Counted from the stretch's first letter, positions 42,240 through 53,529 are shown. The stretch: DNA of 64,000 nt from Heligmosomoides polygyrus polygyrus (GCA_947396885.1 OX377206.1:91261960-91325959); one strand, 5' to 3'. Numbers and translations: made by a program. Notes: generated by a model from the sequence alone, not told the origin.

Positions 42240-43125
42240 GAACCCCTCGCGATCAAAATATGCCTTTCAACATGGAATGTTGCTGCAGCAGAGGAAGCAC
42301 AGCCTCCTGTTTAACACTCGTTTTTGAGCGTCCTGATTCCGAATACGTGTCACTGATGTCTGCCGTGCCGTGAGCATGGAAGGACCACTAAGGGGGTGGT
42401 GGGGAAGGGAAACAAGGGACTCTAGAAAGGAGGTCAATGATTTCTCCGTGGAGGTTTCCAAAATGATCCGATGGTTGTAGAGGATTGTCGGAGAGCATCG
42501 TAGTGGTTTTCAAATTTCCTGAGGGTAGTTCACAAAGTATTAAAAAACTGTAGGACTTCAGTGCGGACTGATAAGGCAAAGGCGACGCCTTTAATGGTCT
42601 TGTAAAGATCAGAAATTAGTTTGCAAAAGATTTGGAGCTCTAAGTATAGTTAAAAATCGGCCATTTTGTTGGATTTTCTCTCCAACAAAAAAAAAAAAGC
42701 CGCAGGGTGCATTGGTGAATCATTCACAGCGCCGGCGGCAGCGATTGGATGGCCGAGTGAGTAGCGATGCAGACTTGCAGGAGTGGGCTCGAGAGCTCGA
42801 TTCTAGGGCATGGTCTAGGATTGCTGCGTATAATTCTTCCCCTTTGATAACTTTAGAGGAAATCTCGGAAAGTTCATTGACGTCCCTTGTGAGTAATGTG
42901 CCTCCCCCTCTGATCCGTCTTTTTTATCTGGGCACCTTTCTAGGTGCACCCGTTGCACCCTAAATGGTGTAAACCACAAACAACAGAAAGTGATACAGTT
43001 TATAGAATGATGGAAGATTGGGAAGATTGAGACGAGCGGATAAAAGATTACACGTATCTATCCTAATCGGAGGGGAGCATCGCTGGAAAGGTGAAACAAA
43101 TGTAAACGGCGTAGAATTTTCCGGC
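42240..43125. other. No gene recognised; tRNA-like sequence inside
   Basis: Around 42743-42812, ggatggccgagtgag resembles a Leu/Ser-type A box and gagagctcgattctaggg a B box/T arm. No complete cloverleaf. ORF 42712-42963 covers it and is probably incidental. Confidence 0.3.
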
Positions 43126-43195
43126 TAGAAAACACCAAAGAACGGTTCTTTCGTAGGCAAGTTCTCGGTATTGTCATTGTAAACTAATCTGCTTT
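43126..43195 (+). repeat. 70-bp segment duplicated at 45413-45486
   Basis: aaacaccaaagaacggttct, then cattgtaaactaatctgct, occurs in both places with about 6 differences. Confidence 0.8.
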
Positions 43196-43661
43196 CAGTT
43201 TTGCCGCTGTTTTCAAAGAGTCTGAGTGGAGACCCCATTAGGATAGATCCCATTACACTATCTTCAATGTTCTCCTACTACCCATCAGCATCTCTCACCG
43301 TTTTCAAAGAAGCTCTACTATCGCTGACGCCAAATTTATCACGCATTCCATTCACCAAACATCTAAGTCTTTAACTCCATTGTTTTCCACTCCATTCCAC
43401 TACCCATGATTTATCTTCAGCTTCGCATATGCGACTATGTTGCTGCTCCTTTAGGCAGCTACTGCATAATCCTAGAAGGATTATGCTTACACCGTCACTA
43501 CACCCACTTCCTCCGTTGTCTTCCAATCTTGGAGAACGGGATCATTTCTTCAGTCGAGTGTCTTCAGAGATTTTTAAGTCAAGAAAGTCATACTCTTTCA
43601 CCGCAGCAAACCTATTTCTCAGTACTATCTAGTCATTAATTCAGAAATTAGTATTTTAGAC

Positions 43662-43850
43662 GACCCATGATAGCGCAGACAAAGGAGAAGTCGGTTGCAG
43701 CGTGCACCCGATACCAGATTTTGGTTCGGATTTCCCGCCAGGGCAACGAAGCCTTCCATCCATTTGCGACGAATTGGTACCAAACTTGCCTGGGAAGAAA
43801 GAAGCAGTAAATTCATCATGGGCTGAGCACCACAAGTGCAATTGAACAGA
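43662..43850 (+). repeat. SINE S1, degenerate
   Basis: cgtgcacccgataccag, ttttggttcggatttcccg, gccttccatcc and aattggtaccaaacttgcc. Confidence 0.75.
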
Positions 43851-43855
43851 TCTCC

Positions 43856-44180
43856 CTGCAAATAACTCGCCGAGTAATATAAACTGACCGTTTTACATCA
43901 AACATGGGTAATTAAACCGGGGCATCGTAGCCGTAGGGCTGTCGTCTGCCCACCCCCTAGTTGGTTAAGATTCTTGGTAAGAACTTCCAGCCGAGGTCAT
44001 CCAAGCTTTTTATCCCTCCTGGCTGGTTGAATTGGTATCAAACTTCTCTGGGCAGTGCAAAACACTGATCTACCGAGTCGGCCACCGAATATCATTGTAT
44101 ATGCCAAATACACATTCAGGCTTCCACCGCGAATATAATGCGTGGCGCATCCAACATGCATTCCAGATTGATTAAAACCG
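43856..44180 (+). repeat. SINE S1-related element with a different head (S1b)
   Basis: From about 43940 the body follows S1, ending aatgcgtggcgcatcca. The preceding roughly 100 bp (ctccctgcaaataactcgcc, then gggtaattaaaccg) is not S1 but recurs before the S1-like body at 61010-61110. Confidence 0.65.
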
Positions 44181-44375
44181 TATTTTATCATTTTAGCCTC
44201 ATTGTAATAACATTTTAGGCTTATTGACCTGTTCCACAGCCACCTTCACATGGTTAGACTGAGTCTTCTCAGCTGAAAACACATTTCACCTATTAACTAA
44301 CGACACATGCGTAGCCTTATAATCAACAGTCAATAAAACCACACAATTTTGACATTGGACAATTGAAATTGATTA

Positions 44376-44510
44376 GGAAAGGTGCAAGTCGCGAATGTGC
44401 ACAGCCTTGGTAGGTAAGAGTGCGCCGGCCCTCCATACCCTTTCTGACTGACACACCTATTTGATACTGCTTGATTGGCTGGCATCTCTTTGCTGCCCAT
44501 ATTTACGAAT
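44376..44510. repeat. Interspersed repeat R1, copy 2
   Basis: gtcgcgaatgtgcacag and gcttgattggctggc in the same order as in copy 1, without the palindrome. Confidence 0.55.
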
Positions 44511-44805
44511 AGGACCAAAAATACAAAGCACAGCAATAGAAAAAACAGCGATAATAGACAGTCACAGAAAGTCTACACAACTCCGAAGAACTCGGAAGTT
44601 ATGATCCTAAGATTAGGTGATTGACGAACACTTGAATACACACGGATACAGAACACCGTGCAATCTTAGGATTTCTGTGTATTACTAGTTTATCGAGAAA
44701 TTGATGTATTTCAGGATCAGCACTATTTACAAAGCAATCAAAACGCCTTAGTTTTCTGCTTTAATCATGTCTCGATTTATGTTCGTTTCTTGTTCTTTTT
44801 CTTCG

Positions 44806-44868
44806 GACGCATGTAGCGCAGTCGGAGGAGGCGCCGACTGTCGCCTGCACCCGATACCAGGTTCCTGT
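44806..44868 (+). repeat. SINE S1, 5' tRNA-like head only
   Basis: cgcatgtagcgcagtcggag through cacccgataccaggttcctg, then unrelated sequence. Unusual for a SINE because the 5' end is kept and the 3' end lost. Confidence 0.8.
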
Positions 44869-45119
44869 ATCTCATGAAAAATAAAATTTAAATTCATAGG
44901 CTGTTCCGGATTTATTTGAGTAACGTCATTTTTTCCATGACCGTACAGCGTGGTTAGAAGTGCACGGTTTGACTTGAAAACTATAGAATTTGGTTGAAAT
45001 CAAGATGTTCCATAAAGATGCTTGAAAATTGCCCATTTTGATCTGATAAGTATTCAAGGAGGCTTGAAAGTGCAGTTTGATCCGGGAAAAGAGGACCTTA
45101 ACTTTAGTACCAAGCTTGA

Positions 45120-45412
45120 GGGCGCGTGTAGCGTAGTGGGAGGAGGCGCTGGCTGTCGCGTGCACCCGATAGCAGGTTCCTGGTTCGGATTTCCCGCCCA
45201 GGCCAACCAAGCCTTCCATCCTTCCGGGGTCGGTGAATTGGTAGCAGACGTGTCTGGGAAGGATGAAGCGCTGACTTGTTCGTCGGCTGGCCACTGCAAG
45301 TCATTGTATTGCCAAATATGCATTCAACTCGCCTCCACGACATCCCGTAGAAGTAGAATGCGTGGCGCATCCCAAAGGGATTGAATAACGTCCTTTATCC
45401 TTTATCCTCTCT
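45120..45412 (+). repeat. SINE S1, nearly full length
   Basis: Head gggcgcgtgtagcgtagtgg, B box ggttcggatttcccgcc, and the tail is repeated tcctttatcc. The tail is followed by the duplicated segment and then by a second tcctttatcc run (45482-45505). Confidence 0.92.
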
Positions 45413-45486
45413 AGGAAACACCAAAGAACGGTTCTTTCATAGGACAGTTCTAGGTATTCTCATTGTAAACTAATCTGCTCCAATCC
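45413..45486 (+). repeat. Duplicated segment between two SINE tails
   Basis: Second copy of 43126-43195, sandwiched between (tcctttatcc)n blocks. Confidence 0.75.
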
Positions 45487-45505
45487 TTTATCCTTTATCC
45501 TCTAT

Positions 45506-45967
45506 CAAGTTTGAAAGTCGAAAAATATTCGGTTATGTTTCCAAAATATGAGATCGTGCTTTCGGTGAAGTTTAAAAGACAAGCGCTGCTTAGCTAAAGA
45601 AAAATTCTGGTTCCTAAAAAAGTTGAAGAAGCTGTTCTAATTCAAAAGCATGATTAAATCAATAAAAAGGATAAAAGAGGTCATAAACAATCTTTGCTTG
45701 GGAAGCACCATGCAGTTGTAATTTAAATAAAAATCATCTCATCGTGGAACAGCAGCTAAATCTCTTATAGAAACTCAAGGACGGGAATGAAGACGCAGAT
45801 CACTATATGTCCCCCTCCAATTAGGACAGAACCGAGAAATTATTAAGGGAAGCTCTATTTCGAGCTTTGCGTTGCTATCTCTATGTGGACTTGTGAACTC
45901 GGTCTCTTCTACCTGGTGGGTAAGTTGTCTATTCGAAGGCACGTAGAAGCCTCTTCAGTGTCTCCTT
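45506..45967. other. No gene seen
   Basis: Short ORFs only. Confidence 0.4.
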
Positions 45968-46449
45968 GTGCTAATCTCGTCTCGCAGTTGTTGTTTCCGG
46001 TTTCGATTTTCCCGAAGTAGCGGTGTCGTCGTCCGTCGTCGTGGCGGCGGCGGCGGCCAACGACGGCGACGTGGCGCGACACACGAGCCCACGTCGCCGA
46101 GCGCGGCGCCGCCCTACCTTCTTCGCGCGACTGCTGATGCTCGCGCGACGGCGAAATTGTCCTCGATTCCTCACTCAGATGCTAACAAATTCCTTCTGGA
46201 CATCGATCGGGCAATTATGCCGCGTGCCTTTTCTTCTTCGGTGAGCTCGCGCTTATGGGCGTGAGAGGCGAATGTCCCGTCGGCGTGTGTGTGTGTGTGT
46301 GTGCCCGCGTGTGTGTGCGTGAGCCGCAGTAGGGCGAGGCTCCCGCGCCATCTGGCGCCATCACCGCCACCGACCAGCAGCGCATCAGCGATTCCTCTGT
46401 AGCTGATCCTGATGCACTTTGCCGCCTTTAGCCGCTTCCTTGCAGCCAC
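45968..46449. other. GC-rich segment with overlapping ORFs and a (GT)n run
   Basis: Plus ORF 45968-46264 (R/G/S-rich) and minus ORF 46449-46171 overlap. Both are compositionally biased and unrecognised. (GT)n lies at about 46283-46315. Could be a promoter or first-exon region of an unseen gene. Confidence 0.25.
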
Positions 46450-46933
46450 GCATTAATCACACACGTCACCGAAAAGAAGCGCTCACTGCTGTGAAGAAGA
46501 CCAAGAAGAAGTCGAGTTTTGTTCTCATCCAGAGCCTGATGGCGTCAAATTCGGAAATATTTCGTGATTAGGAATGCCACTCTTCTGAGGAGCACAAGAG
46601 AATCGCATGGATTGTGTCTATTTGTCGTTTGAATAATGTTTAACCTGAAGACAGAAGGCTGCCACGTCAGCTGAGATCCATGCATTCTATTCGCATAGTA
46701 TTCAGTGCTTTCCTTGTCCTGAAGTTCTTGTTGAATTTTTTAGAACTCTCTCTTTTTTGAGTTTTTTATCGAAATTTCATTTTACTGTTCGCAGCAGTCC
46801 AGATGTAATTTGCTTCTAAATTATTGCTGCAAGTTCTGAAGACACGGTACCCTTATTACAACTGCAGGAAAAATTGTCAATTTGTGTTTGTGAACTACTA
46901 GCTTAAAATTCGAACTAAATAACGGGTAATAAA
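46450..46933. other. No gene seen
   Basis: AT-rich, no ORF of note. Confidence 0.4.
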
Positions 46934-47224
46934 AGGATAAAGGACGACGTTACTCAATCCTTTTTTCGTCTGCGCCATGCATTCTACTTTTGCAGGATGT
47001 CGTGGAGGAGATCTGAATGCGTATTGGATCCTACATATTACGACTTGCGGTGACCAGCCCATGAGCATATCAATGCTCTATCCTTTCCAGACAGTTCTGG
47101 TATAAATTCACCGATCCCAGAAGGATGGAAGGCTTGGCTGGCATGGGCGGGAAATCCGAACCATGAACCTGGTATTGGGCGCACGCGGCAGCCGGCATCT
47201 CTTCCGACTTCGCTACAGGCGTCC
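46934..47224 (-). repeat. SINE S1, minus strand
   Basis: ggataaaggacgacgttactc, gcattctacttttgcaggat, and a head end cttccgacttcgctac. Confidence 0.85.
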
Positions 47225-47349
47225 CGAATTAAATATCAAACGAAAACAATAAATTTGCTTCGCCACCTCTCTTCAGACGAAGCTTACTATTGCGACAACT
47301 CTCTGGTGGCTCGTCAATCGAGAGGGAGAAGTCATAACATTTGAGGGGT

Positions 47350-47598
47350 GAAGAATACAGGACAGCGTTAATCAATCCTTTTGTGGGATGCGCCACGCAT
47401 TCTAGTAGTGTGGAGGCATTTTTGAATGCGTATTTGCCCTGTGCAATGAACTGCGGTACTCAGTGCTCCATTCAGATACGTCTGATACGTATTCACCGAC
47501 CCCAGAGGTATAGAAGGCTTAGTGGGCTTGGAAGAGACCGTTGAATCATTCGGAGTGCACGCGGCAGCTGGCGCCTCCCCCGACTGAGCCACCACGCT
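47350..47598 (-). repeat. SINE S1, minus strand, diverged
   Basis: aatccttttgtgggatgcgc, tttgaatgcgtatttgccc and cgactgagccaccacgctccc. Confidence 0.75.
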
Positions 47599-47653
47599 CC
47601 CATAACCTTTTAGGGGCATATACACTGTGTAAATTTTGCGTTCGATCAAGCAG

Positions 47654-47755
47654 AGCAGGTGGTGTAATAGGGTAGAGCATTCCCTACTGGTCAGCAGGAG
47701 ATGCGGGTTCGACTCCTGCCTGGCGCTTGAGTTTTGATCCCAACAAAACATCGTT
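47654..47755 (+). repeat. tRNA-like SINE S2, copy 2
   Basis: A box ggtggtgtaatagggtag, T arm gcgggttcgactcctgc, acceptor remnant ctggcgc, then the shared tail gagttttgatcccaacaaaa seen at 15850-15876. Confidence 0.7.
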
Positions 47756-48111
47756 ATGAAAGCATGTGGACTGTCTTCGTACTGTTAGAGTAAGTAATGA
47801 CTATCTGAATTATTTTATTCTGTTTCTCGTTCCCTTTTTCCTATAAAAATATTATTTATTTTATTTTATCGTTATTTCACATACCTATGAATGCTTGTAC
47901 GCGCTTTTATTTATTTTATTGTTTATTTAATCTTTTTTTATGTTCATAGGGGGGCTATGCCCAATCAGGATGAAGTGCGGCAGGGTTGGAGCACCAGTCA
48001 CTTCAAGTACTGCTGGCCTTCTAGAACACTAATGTCTACTTCCGTTTTGGACGCCTTCTGGAGATTCTGGAATTTGACGTGCATCGTTTATCTCTTTCGT
48101 AAGCCCGTCCA

Positions 48112-48345
48112 AGGCGCATATAGCGCAGTCGGAGGAGGTGCCGGCTCGAAGATGTTCGATTCAATTCATGGTTTGGATCCCGCGAAGTTGTTCGTCCTAT
48201 CGGAACCAATGAATTTGTACTAGTACTGTCTGCAATTGACTGAATGCTGACCTATCCACTGACTGCGTAATCTATGCACATGTACGCAGGGCCGCCCTGA
48301 AATCCTGTAGAGATACAGTACGTGGCGCATCCGAGAAATGGACGC
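48112..48345 (+). repeat. SINE S1, diverged
   Basis: Head ggcgcatatagcgcagtcgg is good. The body is degenerate and ends agtacgtggcgcatccgag. Confidence 0.7.
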
Positions 48346-48424
48346 ACGCATTAACGTCTATTTTCATGCTTCGAAAACCGCCATAACTAACTACATCATC
48401 TGCTGTTTACTTTATCGTCAAATT

Positions 48425-48665
48425 TCTTAGGCGGGTGCCGGTAACGCATCGGTTAGTTCCTATCGCGTGCCAAAGTAGCCCAGCTCATTGTTCGAGTTTC
48501 AGCATGAACAGCGAGATACGTTTCGCTAAAAGCTGCAAAAAAGAGATCGACCAGTTTGTTAGTTGCCCTGGTGCTTCTCCGACAGACCTCAGAAACTGGT
48601 CGATTGTAGCTCTCGTCCAAATGGGTGTCGGAAAAACGCATATCCTGACCGACCCACGTATTTTA
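48425..48665 (-). pseudogene. RTE-type LINE, C-terminal fragment
   Basis: The minus ORF 48641-48453 (MRFSDTHLDESYNRP, ending WATLARDRN) aligns with the conserved RTE C-terminus also at 62060-62365 ([23 protein letters not shown]). The central part is degenerate. Confidence 0.7.
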
Positions 48666-48715
48666 AGTGCGACATGACCTAAATTAGTGAACTTGTAACA
48701 CAAGTTTATTAAGGA

Positions 48716-49022
48716 CGGATAAAGGGATGAAGGATAAAGGACGGCGTTACACAAACCCTTTTGGGATGCGCCACGCATTCTACTTCTACGGGAACTGTCT
48801 TCTACCGTCGTGAAGGCTATTTTGAATGCGTATTTGGCCACACAATGATTTGCGGTGGCCAGCCGATGAACAAGTCAGTGCTTTATCCTTCCCAGACTAG
48901 TCTGGTACCAATTCACTGACCCCGGAGGGATGGAAAGCTTGGTTGGCCTAGGCAGGAAATCCGAACCACGAACCTGGTATCGGGTGCAGGCGGCAGTCCT
49001 CCGACTGCGCTACACGTGCCCA
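48716..49022 (-). repeat. SINE S1, minus strand, full length
   Basis: Tail (ggataaaggg/ggataaagg) through to the head gactgcgctacacgtgccc. A short extra block (actgtcttctaccgtcgt) interrupts near 48795. Confidence 0.9.
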
Positions 49023-49094
49023 TTAAAACAAGTGTATTAGAGCTTTAAATTAGTCTTTACTTTGAGCTGTTCTATTTCGTTTTGAGACTGCCTG

Positions 49095-49195
49095 TAGAAT
49101 ACGTGAATCAATCATTTGCGAGATGCGCCACGCTTGCTACTTATACGGGATGTTGTGGAATGGCAACTTAAATGCATAGCTGACTTATACAGCAA
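49095..49195 (-). repeat. SINE S1, 3' fragment
   Basis: aatcatttgcgagatgcgcc, then cgggatgttgtggaatgg. Confidence 0.65.
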
Positions 49196-49333
49196 TATAA
49201 AACACAAGAAAATCTAGATATTATAAACGGAGCCCGCCCGGTGATGCGTGATGTGGAAGTTCCGATATCTCTTTATCTCTTGGAGGACATCGTGTGTTTA
49301 TATACTAACCGGGTGGCTGGGGCCAACCCCTAA

Positions 49334-49463
49334 GCCCTAGTTTATACTTGCGCCGCCACGCGGCACCACGGCCGCCATAGATATCGATTTTTCGCGTCAC
49401 CCGGTTGATATCTATTCCGACCATCGTGCCGCGCCGCGCAGCGGCGCATGTGTAAACTAGGGC
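49334..49463. mobile_element. MITE family B, copy 3 (130 bp)
   Basis: GCCCTAGTTTATACTTGCGCC and ggcgcatgtgtaaactagggc are inverted. TAA flanks (49331-49333, 49464-49466). Confidence 0.88.
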
Positions 49464-49489
49464 TAAAGGCTCCCCGCTCTGCTGCTTTA

Positions 49490-49645
49490 GGCCTCTGTTA
49501 TACTCCCGCGGGAGCATCCGCATCCTTGGACCAAGGGTGCACGGCGGACGGCGGACGTGGCAAGGCGCGGCGATTGGTCAGATGAGGAGTCTTGGCGCGA
49601 TTCCCGCCCTTCCGCGGATGCTCCCGCGGGAGTATAACTCAGGCC
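49490..49645. mobile_element. MITE family H (156 bp), 24 bp from the family B copy
   Basis: The 32-bp ends GGCCTCTGTTATACTCCCGC and gcgggagtataactcaggcc are inverted, and TTA flanks (49487-49489, 49646-49648). Confidence 0.88.
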
Positions 49646-49648
49646 TTA

Positions 49649-50379
49649 ACGGGGCCTTCCTCAGTGTTCTCCATTTTATAGTTTCAAAGCGATTTATAGC
49701 AAATTTGCTTTTATTTTCCAGGCATATTTTTATTTTTCAATAGCGGCAAGAGCATCAGAACACCAAAGTACAATGTTGGACTGAAGTAGGATGGTGCTTC
49801 AAAACCTTCTTTGGACCAGTAGTAGGATGTCTTTTGTTGTTGTTTTTAGTGTTCTATGCCCAGGTTCGTTCTGTATAGCATTGTTCTGGTTTGAGCTTAA
49901 GTTTATGTTAGGTTTCATGGTAGGTCGGCTAAGGTTTTAGTCAGTTATCGTAATGCTGTTCTTATTGTGTTTCTACTCTGTTATGCGATTTCCGTGGTTG
50001 AATTAGCTGCATTCCCGTACGAGCACGTCTTTCGGAATGTAATAAGTAAACAAATATTCAAAGAATTAAGGAAAGTTGTAAAGAAGGTTTTTCAATTTCC
50101 TTATGGTGCCCTCCGACTGGGATTTACCTAAAACCTGTGTTCAGCTAACTGAGCCTTGTCTAGAAACACTACGCTGCATAGAAATGAAGCAAGTAGAATT
50201 TTACACCACAGAACCCATGGATTTAACTGGGGAATCAGACCAGATTCATATTTCGACGGGATGTACAGGAAAGAATAAATTAAGCAAATTTCTGCGAAAG
50301 ATATACGTTTACCCACAGCACCACGGCGCGTGTAGTGTCACGTGTTCAAATATCTATTTAGTTTTAATCTCAGTCTTGG
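49649..50379. other. No gene recognised
   Basis: ORF 50103-50387 (94 codons, MVPSDWDLPKTCVQLTEPCL) has no motif I know. Confidence 0.3.
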
Positions 50380-50617
50380 CCAAGTGACAGCGCAGTTGGA
50401 GGAGGTTTCGGCTATCGCGCGCACCCGACATCAGGTTCTTTCCTGGTTTGAACTGCTCGCCAATGTCAACCAGGACTTTCTTCTCTCCGGTGTCGTTAAA
50501 ATGGCACCATAATTGTCTGAAAGGATCGAGCGTTGAATTGTCCATCTACTATCCACCGCATGTCATCGTACGGCCAAATACGCCTTCAAATCACCTCCAC
50601 GATGTCCCGTAGAAGTA
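50380..50617 (+). repeat. SINE S1, degenerate, cut by a TA-flanked element
   Basis: gacagcgcagttggaggagg through cgatgtcccgtagaagtag. The fold-back element begins at the SINE's ..gtagaagTA site. Confidence 0.75.
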
Positions 50618-51543
50618 GAGGGTGTGTAAAAATTATTGACGCACTAGACGTAAACGTTAGAAATGACAACACATTATACAATTTAACAAGTTTATATACA
50701 AAATGTCAACAACGACCTAGCGAACAGAATGGCATCACTTGTATATTATATGGGCTTCTCGGCCGCGAATGCAGGGGCGAAGACACCGAGGAAACGCATC
50801 AACGGTGCCCCGCAAGTAGTCCACGTCGATTTCTCTCCCTGCTTTGACCAGATCATGATTCACTGACTTCATACTTTTGTGGGAAGTAGCGCAAGGTTTG
50901 TTCTCCAAATCTTCCCATATAGTGTAATTCAGCGATTCAAATCCGGTCTATACAGAGGTCATTCCTCTGCCGAAATGAAGTCCTTCAAGTTGGCGCGGCA
51001 CCAGTCCTGAACAATCCTCGACTCTGCGCAGGAGTCTAATCCTGCTGGAAGATACACGGCTTACTCTCGAGGTGGGATTCGAGCCAAGGAGCCAGTTGCT
51101 TCTTTAGGACATCGATACAGATAGTTCTACTGATTTATCCTCACTCCTGTATCCACGAGAACGAGAGGCGCTTGTGATGAACGCACAAACCATGATACTG
51201 GCTGGATGCGCCTCCCTTGCAGCGAGCTTCCGCCAGAATTAGCATTTTGGAGGTCCTTGAATAGTATGTAACACTTTTACAGGTTGAATGCACAAAAGTA
51301 TCAAGTTACTGAAGGTCAAGGCATGGAACGAAATCGACGTGGACTGCTTGTGGCGCACCGTCGATGCCTTTCCTCGTCGTCTTCGCCCCTGTATTCGCAA
51401 CAAAAAGCCCATATAAAACACAAGTGATGTATTCTGTTCGCTAGATCATTGTCGTCATTTTATATATAAACTTGTTAAATTTTATAATGTGTTGTTATTT
51501 CTAACGTTTACGTTTAGTGCGTCAATACTTTTTACGCACCCTG
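50618..51543. mobile_element. Fold-back Tc1/mariner derivative (926 bp)
   Basis: The ends gagggtgtgtaaaaattatt and aatactttttacgcaccctg are inverted, with TA on both sides (50616-50617, 51544-51545). Inverted similarity extends about 230-250 bp inward. Both arms encode the same transposase C-terminus in opposite directions: left arm on the minus strand (VDYLRGTVDAFPRCLRPCIR), right arm on the plus strand (VDCLWRTVDAFPRRLRPCIR). The centre (about 50860-51120, minus) continues upstream with FQQDSCAESRIVQDWC and DFISAEEWPLYRPDLNPLNY. No intact ORF. Confidence 0.88.
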
Positions 51544-51689
51544 TACTAATAAAGAGATAGATAAGTGCGTTTCGTCACTATCTTCGCAAAGGTTAATTCA
51601 ATAAGAACAAATAATAAACTTTTTTTTTACTAATTTTTAAGGATTAAGTTTCATTTAGGATTTAGGACTAGGGTTAAGTTTTTTTTAAA

Positions 51690-51868
51690 GTTGCAATGGC
51701 CAGCCGATGAACAAGCCAGTGTTTCACCCTTCCCAGACAAGTGTTGTACCGAATCACCGACCCCGTAGGGATAGAAGGCTTGGTTGACCTGGGCGGTAAC
51801 TCGAACCAAGAACCTGGAATTGGTTGTACGCGACAGCCGTAGCATCCTCCGACTGCGCTATACGCGCC
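51690..51868 (-). repeat. SINE S1, 5' portion, minus strand
   Basis: gttgcaatggccagccgatg to gactgcgctatacgcgccc. The 3' part is missing. Confidence 0.85.
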
Positions 51869-52871
51869 CTCGCATTTCAGCTGAAACTGGAAAATAAATG
51901 GAAGCGGTCTACCGAGGATAAACATCCTCTATCCGATCAGCTGCTCTTCAATTGGCAAAGCAAAAAAGGCTTTGAGCCTTAGAAGAGAGCTGTAATTATT
52001 TTTGAGCTGAATTTTCAGCATGTAGACGAGCCGTGGCCAATTCTCCGCCCCAGCGTCGGAACCTCGAGTCACGTTATTCGCTGAAAGGTGGTGGTGGTGG
52101 TGGTGGTGGTGGTGGTGTGGCGGCGGCGGTGTTCTGAATGAGGCGTCTTCACGCTTCCGTGCATGGCTCTATAAATAATAAGTGCGAAAGGCCCTGCTGA
52201 AGCCTTGTGGCCGTCCGGCCAACTCTGTGCTCGTCCATCGGCGCCGCTTCTGTTTCTGGTTGCCTGAGCAATCGGTCGGCCAACACAGCAGCGTAATTAG
52301 ATGCCGGAGGAGTGTAATGAAAACATCGACAGCACTAGCGAAGCAGTAATTAGCGAGTTTTGTGATGGCTCAGCCGCGATCGACAGGCACATCGTTGTCG
52401 GCGCTGGCCGTCCCGGAGGAGCTCCCCTAACAGACGTTCTCGGCACTATGTAGAAGAACTTTGTCTACGAACAGCTGATGAATGTTTCAGCGCACGGCGT
52501 TCGCCGCGCAGCGAATTCAAGTCGATTTTCGCGTCCTCTTAGCAACCTAATTCGACTAAGCCATCACGTAGCAATTTCACGGCTGAAAAGCCTTTCGCCG
52601 CTCCGTACGTGTGAGCGCTTGCACTGGGATCTGCACAGGAAATCGCATTGTGCAACTGCAAGTGTGCTCATGCAGTCAGAATAGGATGCGCTGGCAGAGC
52701 TGGGGCTGAGGCTCGCCTTGGAGCATTGGTTTCAGCACGGTGAAAAGCTGGATGAACTCAGTCACTCTTCACGGATTTCTGCCCTATAAGGTCGATATAC
52801 GTTAGACGTCCGATCGTACTGACTGGATGCGGAGCTGCGCGCTCGATTAGGGAGTGTTTAGGCCTTTTTTA
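51869..52871. other. No gene recognised; GGT microsatellite
   Basis: (GGT)n followed by (GGC)n at about 52087-52131. ORF 52478-52684 without motif. Confidence 0.4.
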
Positions 52872-53006
52872 GGAGTCGTTTAGTGTGCGTGCGACGCGCG
52901 ACGCGATGCCATGTGTAGTGGCCAAATTGATCGAGCGGCGCGATTGATCAATTCGGCCACTACATATGGCATCGCGTCGCGCGTCGCGAGCACCTTAAAC
53001 GATTCC
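52872..53006. mobile_element. MITE family E
   Basis: ggagtcgtttagtgtgcg and cgagcaccttaaacgattcc are inverted. TTA flanks. Inner arms gcgacgcgatgccatgtg and atatggcatcgcgtcgc. Confidence 0.8.
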
Positions 53007-53010
53007 TTAA

Positions 53011-53150
53011 GGTCCCCGCACACTTCTGCGGCAACGCCGCCCGCCGCTATGGTTAAGGATAGGCCAGGGACGCCGCCGACGGCGAACTCTGCTCCCTGCC
53101 CTATGGTTAAGGATAGGGGCCACGGCGCTGCCGCAGAAGTGTGCGAGGCT
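53011..53150. mobile_element. MITE family D, copy 1
   Basis: ggtccccgcacacttctgcg and cgcagaagtgtgcgaggct are inverted. TAA on the left, att on the right. Confidence 0.75.
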
Positions 53151-53155
53151 ATTTA

Positions 53156-53289
53156 GGGTCCGTTTATAGTTCGACGCCGAGCGACGCGACGCCACGTATT
53201 GTAGCCGCATTGATCTAGCAATGCGGTCGATCAATTTGGCCACTAGCCATGCCACTGCGTCGCTCGGCCTCGGAAGTATAAACGGGGCC
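53156..53289. mobile_element. MITE family C, copy 4 (134 bp)
   Basis: gggtccgtttatagttcgac and cggaagtataaacggggcc are inverted. TTA flanks (53153-53155, 53290-53292). Confidence 0.85.
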
Positions 53290-53293
53290 TTAA

Positions 53294-53434
53294 GGCCCTC
53301 GCAGAGTTCTGCGGCAGCGCCGTGGCCCCTATGCTTAACCATAGGGCAGAGACGCAGAGCTCGCCGCCGGCGGCGTCCCTGCCCTATCCTTAACCATTGC
53401 GGCGAGCGGCGTTGCCGCAGAACTCTGTGGGGCC
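53294..53434. mobile_element. MITE family D, copy 2
   Basis: ggccctcgcagagttctgcg and cgcagaactctgtggggcc are inverted. Contains taagcatagg/ttaaccatagg arms. Confidence 0.8.
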
Positions 53435-53438
53435 TTTA

Positions 53439-53529
53439 GGCCTTGCCTAGTGTATGCGCGACGCGATGCCATGTGTAGTGGCCGAATTGATCAATCGCGT
53501 CGCTCGGCGTCGAAAGTATAAACGGGGCC
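53439..53529. mobile_element. Chimeric MITE (E-type left half, C-type right end)
   Basis: ggccttgcctagtgtatgcg, then gcgacgcgatgccatgtg (family E), joins cgctcggcgtcgaaagtat and aaacggggcc (family C). Shorter than either parent. Confidence 0.7.
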
